From assembly GCF_040144835.1 (NCBI RefSeq), contig NZ_CP151632.1, forward strand, positions 2,728,001 through 2,792,000: 64,000 nt of DNA, read 5' to 3'. Below, one piece after another: positions 59,564-64,000 of this stretch. The number at the start of each line of letters is the position of its first letter. Position 1 is the stretch's first letter. Made by a program: the position numbers and the translations under genes. The DNA is from Microbacterium sp. LWS13-1.2. GTDB taxonomy: Bacteria; Actinomycetota; Actinomycetes; Actinomycetales; Microbacteriaceae. The notes below the pieces were generated by a model, which was not told the origin of the DNA, made no database searches, and saw only the letters and a program-made list of their open reading frames with translations.

Positions 59564-61897
59564 TCAGGCCGTGTGCTCGGTGACGATCGGGCCGAAGGCG
59601 TCGGGGAGCGTCGAGGTCGACAGCCCGCGCAGCTCGGCCAGCGGCACGGTGAACAGGCCCTGCACCTCGAGCGCCGGCTCGTCGCCGTCCGCGGCAGAGT
59701 CGGTCACGCCGATGCGCAGCACCGGGTAGCCCCGGCCTTCGCACAGGCCGCGGAACTTCACGTCGTCCTCACGCGGCACCGTCACGATGACGCGGCCCGT
59801 CGACTCCGAGAACAGGGCGGTCGCGGCATCCACTCCGTCCCGCTCCTGGATCTCGTTCAGCCACACCCGTGCGCCGACGCCGAAGCGCATGACGGCCTCC
59901 GCGAGGGTCTGCGCGAGGCCGCCCGACGACAGGTCGTGCGCCGACGACACGAGCGACTGCTGACCGGCCGCGTGCAGCAGCTCGGCGAGCTTCTTCTCCT
60001 GGCCGATGTCCACCGCCGGCGGGCGACCGCCGAGGTGGTCGTGGATCGTGCCGGCCCACTGCGAGCCCGAGAGCTCGGTCGAGGTGACGCCGAGGAGGTA
60101 GATGTTCTCGCCCGCGTCCTGCCACCCCGACGGGATGCGGCGCGCGACATCGTCGATGATCCCGAGCACGCCCACCACGGGCGTCGGGAAGATCGGCTGG
60201 TCGCCGGTCTGGTTGTAGAACGAGACGTTGCCGCCGGTGACGGGGACGCCGAGCTCGAGGCATCCGTCCGACAGACCGTCCACGGTCTGCGAGAACTGCC
60301 ACATGACCTCGGGGTTCTCGGGCGAGCCGAAGTTGAGGCAATCGGTCACCGCCGTCGGCACGGCGCCGCTGACGGCGACGTTGCGATACGCCTCGGCGAG
60401 GGCGAGCTTCGCGCCCTGGTACGGGTCGAGCTGGCAGTAGCGGCCGTTGCAGTCGGTGGCGATCGCGAAGCCGAGGCCCGAGTGCTCGTCGACGCGGATC
60501 ATGCCGGCGTCGTCGGGGAACGACAGCGCCGTGTTGCCCATGACGTAATAGTCGTACTGGTTCGTCACCCACGACGTGTCGGCGAGGTTGGGGCTCGCCA
60601 CGAGGCGCGTGAACTGCTCGCGGAGCGTCTCGGCGTCGGTGGGGCGGGGGAGAGCGGATGCCGAGTCGTCGCGCAGCGCATCGATCCACGTCGGGTACGC
60701 CACCGGGCGCTCGTACACGGGGCCGTCGACGGCGACCGTAGACGGGTCGACGTTCACGATCTCCTCGCCGTGCCAGAAGATCCGCAGGCGTCCGTCGCCG
60801 GTCACCTCGCCGAGCACCGAAGTTTCAACGTCCCACTTGCCGACGACCTCGAGGAAGGCGTCGAGCTTCTCGGGCGCGACGATCGCCATCATGCGCTCCT
60901 GGCTCTCGCTCATGAGGATCTCCTCCGGCGTGAGCGAGGGGTCGCGCAGCAGCACGTTCTCGAGGTCGACGCGCATGCCCGAGCCGCCGTTCGCGGCGAG
61001 CTCCGACGTGGCGCACGAGATGCCGGCCGCGCCGAGGTCCTGGATGGCCTCGACCAGCTCGTCGCGGTAGAGCTCGAGGCAGCACTCGATGAGCACCTTC
61101 TCGGCGAACGGGTCGCCGACCTGCACCGCGGGGCGCTTGGTCGGGCCGCCGTCGGCGAACGTGTCGGAGGCGAGGATGGATGCCCCGCCGATGCCGTCGC
61201 CGCCGGTGCGGGCGCCGAAGAGGACGACCTTGTTGCCGGCGCCGGTGGCGTTGGCGAGCTTGAGGTCCTCGTGGCGCAGCACGCCGACCGCCAGCGCGTT
61301 GACGAGCGGGTTGCCCTGGTAGACCGCATCGAACACGGTCTCGCCGCCGATGTTCGGCAGGCCCAGGCAGTTGCCGTAGAACGAGATGCCGCTCACGACC
61401 CCGTGCACCACGCGCGCGGTGTCGGGGTTGTCGATGGCGCCGAAGCGCAGCTGGTCCATCACGGCGACCGGACGCGCCCCCATCGAGATGATGTCGCGGA
61501 CGATGCCGCCGACGCCGGTCGCGGCGCCCTGGAACGGCTCGATGTAGCTCGGGTGGTTGTGCGACTCGACCTTGAAGGTCACCGCCCAGCCCTCGCCGAT
61601 GTCGACGACCCCGGCGTTCTGGCCCATGCCCACCATGAGGCGGGTCTTCATCTCGTCGGAGACCTTCTCGCCGAACTTGCGGAGGTAGATCTTCGAGGAC
61701 TTGTAGGAGCAGTGCTCCGACCACATGACGGAGTACATCGCCAGCTCGCCCGACGTCGGGCGGCGGCCGAGGATCTCGCGGATGCGGTCGTACTCATCGG
61801 GCTTGAGACCGAGCGCCGCGTACGGCTGCTCCTTCTCCGGCGTGGCGGTGGCGTTCTCGACGGTATCGGCGACAGCGGTCGAAGAGGGGGTGGTCAC
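59564..61897 (-). CDS. purL: Phosphoribosylformylglycinamidine synthase subunit PurL
   Basis: The enzyme converts FGAR to FGAM with ATP and ammonia in purine synthesis. It has 777 residues, the small PurL type that needs PurQ and PurS, neither of which is in the window. [37 protein letters not shown] (in part), [14 protein letters not shown] and [17 protein letters not shown] are family hallmarks. The GTG at 61897 is chosen because GGAG lies 9 nt upstream and the length then matches the family; ATG 62053 would add an unrelated 52 residues. A -10 TAGACT lies at 61944-61939. Confidence 0.95.
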   Translation of the reverse strand: MTTPSSTAVADTVENATATPEKEQPYAALGLKPDEYDRIREILGRRPTSGELAMYSVMWSEHCSYKSSKIYLRKFGEKVSDEMKTRLMVGMGQNAGVVDIGEGWAVTFKVESHNHPSYIEPFQGAATGVGGIVRDIISMGARPVAVMDQLRFGAIDNPDTARVVHGVVSGISFYGNCLGLPNIGGETVFDAVYQGNPLVNALAVGVLRHEDLKLANATGAGNKVVLFGARTGGDGIGGASILASDTFADGGPTKRPAVQVGDPFAEKVLIECCLELYRDELVEAIQDLGAAGISCATSELAANGGSGMRVDLENVLLRDPSLTPEEILMSESQERMMAIVAPEKLDAFLEVVGKWDVETSVLGEVTGDGRLRIFWHGEEIVNVDPSTVAVDGPVYERPVAYPTWIDALRDDSASALPRPTDAETLREQFTRLVASPNLADTSWVTNQYDYYVMGNTALSFPDDAGMIRVDEHSGLGFAIATDCNGRYCQLDPYQGAKLALAEAYRNVAVSGAVPTAVTDCLNFGSPENPEVMWQFSQTVDGLSDGCLELGVPVTGGNVSFYNQTGDQPIFPTPVVGVLGIIDDVARRIPSGWQDAGENIYLLGVTSTELSGSQWAGTIHDHLGGRPPAVDIGQEKKLAELLHAAGQQSLVSSAHDLSSGGLAQTLAEAVMRFGVGARVWLNEIQERDGVDAATALFSESTGRVIVTVPREDDVKFRGLCEGRGYPVLRIGVTDSAADGDEPALEVQGLFTVPLAELRGLSTSTLPDAFGPIVTEHTA

Positions 61898-62211
61898 GCG
61901 GCTCAGCTCCAGAATTTCGGGGGATGCCGGACCCGTCCAGTCTATTCGGAGCGACGGCACTCCTCGCTGCTCACTGTCACGTTGTGTGCCCTGGACCCAC
62001 CGATTGAGACAGGCGAACGGAGGGGTGTCGGTCTCGCCGGGAGCTGACAGCACGTGTCACGAAGTTCGGGCACGTAGTGCGTCACCACACCGAATCAGTC
62101 GTGACACCTTCCTGGCGTTGGTGTGATGACGACGATCGGCTGGGCACTGATCGGCGGGATCGTTCACCGGATGCACGGAGCGGGCCGGGGTGACCGGATG
62201 AGGTGTACGGC

Positions 62212-63432
62212 TCAGACATCGGGTGCACTCGGGTCGGAGATCGACGCGCGCGGCGGCTGATCTGGCACGCGGTAGCCGTACTGGTACCCGTACTGCTCGG
62301 CGGTGGCCTTGCCGCCCATCCGCAAGAACATCCCCAGGGTGAGGTCGCGGAAGAGGTTTCCGGCGGTGGAGGACACTTTTCGTGCTCCGATCTGCCGGCC
62401 GAATCGGACGATCTTCTCCGCCCGCACCTTGCGGTCCGCGGTGAAACACTCGAAGACGGCGCGCGGGTCAGTCTTCTGCTGCATCCAGTGAGCGAGCACC
62501 GCCGCGTCCTCGATGGCAAGACTCGCTCCCTGCCCGGTCGACGGGCTGACAGCGTGCGCCGCGTCGCCGACCAGGCAGATCCGATCGGTGTGCCAAGAGT
62601 CGAGCGCTGGCATGTCGTACAGCGGCCACGCGCCCAAAGAATGCCGGGCAGCGTCCAAGATTGCGCGGATCGGGGCGGGGTCCTGCTCGTGAAGGCGGCG
62701 GATACTCGCCATCCAGTCGTCCTGGTCGAGGTCTTCGAGCTGGCCCCTGGCCGGCTCATCGCGACGGGGCACATTGGTGAACCAGTAGGCGACCCTATCC
62801 TTGACGGTGTAGCCGAAGAACGCGCGGTGCCCGAAGTACATCTGCTGACGGGCGGTGTCCGGCAGGTCGACCTCGGTCCAGCTGCCGCAGTCTACGATCC
62901 CGTTGTATGCCGGCCGGGGCGCGTCTGGCCAGGTCAGCCTTCGCACCGTCGACCAGATGCCATCGGCCCCGATCACCGCGTCCGCGGTGAGCGTCTGACC
63001 GTCCGCGAATACCGCTTCCACGCCCCGAGGGTGAGTGCGCAATTCGACCAGGTGAGCATCGAACAGAAATGTCGCACCGACGGCTTGCGCCCGTTCGGCG
63101 AGTTCGGCGTGCAGCCGCGCCCGCCGAACAACCACGCCGCGCGCGCCGAAGCGTTCCAGGTCGTTGCTGCCGTCGAGGTCGGCGATTCGGCGCCCTCCGG
63201 CGTTGTGGAAGTCCATCCCGGAGGCGACGAACCCGCCGGCCGCCGAGGGCACGTCCCCGAGCCCGATCGCGTGCAGGGCGTTTACGCCGTTTGGCGCCAG
63301 GTACAAGAACGCGCCGCCGGTGTCGTGGTGTTTTCCGCGCGCTTCCGCGACGATCGCGTCGTGCCCGTAGCGTCGAAGCGCGTACGCGAGAGTGGAACCG
63401 GCGATACCGCCGCCGATGATGAGTGTCTTCAT
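62212..63432 (-). CDS. FAD-dependent monooxygenase (TetX/PHBH-like)
   Basis: The protein has 406 residues. The dinucleotide motif LIIGGGIAGSTLAYALRRYG is at residues 4-23, DG motif DAVIGADGIWSTVR at about 150-163, and GDAAHAVSPSTGQGASLAIEDA at about 275-296. This is a complete class A flavin hydroxylase; relatives act on aromatic compounds or antibiotics. ATG 63432 has GAGGAAATC upstream; ATG 63453, which overlaps the stop of the partner gene, is an alternative. It is co-transcribed with the small gene upstream on this strand. Confidence 0.9.
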   Translation of the reverse strand: MKTLIIGGGIAGSTLAYALRRYGHDAIVAEARGKHHDTGGAFLYLAPNGVNALHAIGLGDVPSAAGGFVASGMDFHNAGGRRIADLDGSNDLERFGARGVVVRRARLHAELAERAQAVGATFLFDAHLVELRTHPRGVEAVFADGQTLTADAVIGADGIWSTVRRLTWPDAPRPAYNGIVDCGSWTEVDLPDTARQQMYFGHRAFFGYTVKDRVAYWFTNVPRRDEPARGQLEDLDQDDWMASIRRLHEQDPAPIRAILDAARHSLGAWPLYDMPALDSWHTDRICLVGDAAHAVSPSTGQGASLAIEDAAVLAHWMQQKTDPRAVFECFTADRKVRAEKIVRFGRQIGARKVSSTAGNLFRDLTLGMFLRMGGKATAEQYGYQYGYRVPDQPPRASISDPSAPDV

Positions 63433-63449
63433 GATTTCCTCGGTCAAGG

Positions 63450-63926
63450 TCATTCGGGCTGCCGCCAGGTGGCGTTCGGGTCCCGGGTCGGATCGTCCAC
63501 GGTGGTACTGCCGCCAGCGCGGTGCGCCGTCTTCGCGTCCTCGATGAACTCGCGGGTGACCATCGCAGCGAGGATCGCGACCCCGCCGCGCTTGACACGC
63601 ACCTCACTGTCTGCGCTGGAGCCGGCCAAGACGATCCTGCGGCCGCGACGCTGGCCCGCTGCGTCCGTGACTCTTCCCCTGCCCATCCATATGATCCGCG
63701 TCTGGTCGATCTGAGTGTCGTCCGCCACGAGGAGTTCCAGGGTGGCCCGGTGCAGATCGACCCTCGCGGTGACGACCCCGTCCGGGATTTCGGGTGACCG
63801 CAGGTCCATCACGACGGTGGAGTGAGGTGCGCGGATCGCGAAGTCGCGGGCAATGGTCCAACGACCAAGCCGCTTGACGACCTCGTGGTCGGCGAAGATG
63901 TCGGTCTCCCCGGCCTCGTCACTCAT
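63450..63926 (-). CDS. DUF1707/LiaF-like small protein
   Basis: The protein has 158 residues. GRWTIARDFAIRAPHSTVVMDLRSPEI and ARVDLHRATLELLVADDTQID resemble the beta-strand pattern of LiaF-like/DUF1707 cytosolic proteins: a linear beta-roll with a DL(R)-type repeat. The C-terminus has a short hydrophobic patch (VAILAAMVTREFIED). The assignment is tentative. GGGGAC lies before the ATG. A palindrome about 50 nt upstream suggests control by an unseen regulator to the right. Confidence 0.5.
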   Translation of the reverse strand: MSDEAGETDIFADHEVVKRLGRWTIARDFAIRAPHSTVVMDLRSPEIPDGVVTARVDLHRATLELLVADDTQIDQTRIIWMGRGRVTDAAGQRRGRRIVLAGSSADSEVRVKRGGVAILAAMVTREFIEDAKTAHRAGGSTTVDDPTRDPNATWRQPE

Positions 63927-63976
63927 GACAGTCCCCTTCTGCCGTCCCAGGGTGCCGGGAGCGACGTGCGAAAGTA

Positions 63977-64000
63977 TATCGTTCGGACGTACGAACTATA
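63977..64000. promoter_or_regulatory. TetR-type operator at the right edge
   Basis: A near-palindrome TATCGTTCGGAC / GTACGAACTATA (10 of 12 positions symmetric) in AT-rich DNA. It probably lies between the monooxygenase operon and a divergent TetR-like gene beyond the window. It may continue past the edge. Confidence 0.55.

Overview
The window is chromosomal DNA from a high-GC actinobacterium. Microbacteriaceae, probably Microbacterium or a close relative, is the best guess. The reasons are codon use with G/C at nearly every third position, GTG starts, many promoters whose -10 hexamer ends 6-7 nt before the start codon (leaderless mRNAs), very frequent GGATGCC/GGCATCC heptamers, and an intergenic repeat built on GGTCGTTGAGCGAGCGA. 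This assignment is inferred from sequence character, not from a database search. No rRNA, tRNA, CRISPR array, prophage or insertion sequence was recognised.

Layout. 1-3.4 kb: end of a MinD/ParA-type ATPase gene, then an MFS transporter divergent from a LacI regulator with twin palindromic operators between them. 3.7-10 kb: Mrp-type multisubunit Na+/H+ antiporter operon, mrpA(B)CDEFG, with overlapping start and stop codons. 10-20.3 kb: FAD monooxygenase gene broken by an amber codon, AraC-type regulator, penicillin acylase-family hydrolase, a TetR / degenerate ABC ATPase-like / YhgE-Pip operon, and argG. 20.4-29.4 kb: one 2,992-residue secreted surface protein with an LPPTG cell-wall anchor. 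29.6-39.4 kb: small accessory genes, namely a Pr6Pr membrane protein, a decayed M20 peptidase, an NlpC/P60-like protein, a DUF222-HNH protein, flavodoxin, a YCII/DGPF protein with an ECF sigma factor carrying a TPR-like tail, a DUF1269-like stress protein, a DUF2255 protein, a possible 43-aa peptide, a SnoaL-like protein and a PAS-GAF-GGDEF diguanylate cyclase.

39.6-49.5 kb: purA, a lactonase-type beta-propeller, and a tight seven-gene operon that I consider the most interesting locus. It has two paralogous membrane-anchored exported proteins, a Ycf46-like AAA+ ATPase, a DUF2997 peptide, a 4Fe-4S radical-SAM activase-like protein, a DUF1257/Ycf35-like protein and a membrane protein with a ComEA-like helix-hairpin-helix tail. 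An AI-2E-family permease and chorismate mutase follow. 49.5-55.2 kb: GntR-ABC exporter operon, then a glycine betaine/proline importer (proV-proW-proX) behind a long, hairpin-rich leader. 55.2-64 kb: patatin-like lipase with an acyltransferase, two tandem paralogous membrane proteins and a 45-aa membrane peptide, purL, and an FAD monooxygenase with a small partner behind a truncated palindromic operator at the window edge.

The core metabolic genes (purA, purL, argG, chorismate mutase) are intact. Decay is limited to two enzyme genes (10.0-11.3 kb and 30.5-31.5 kb).
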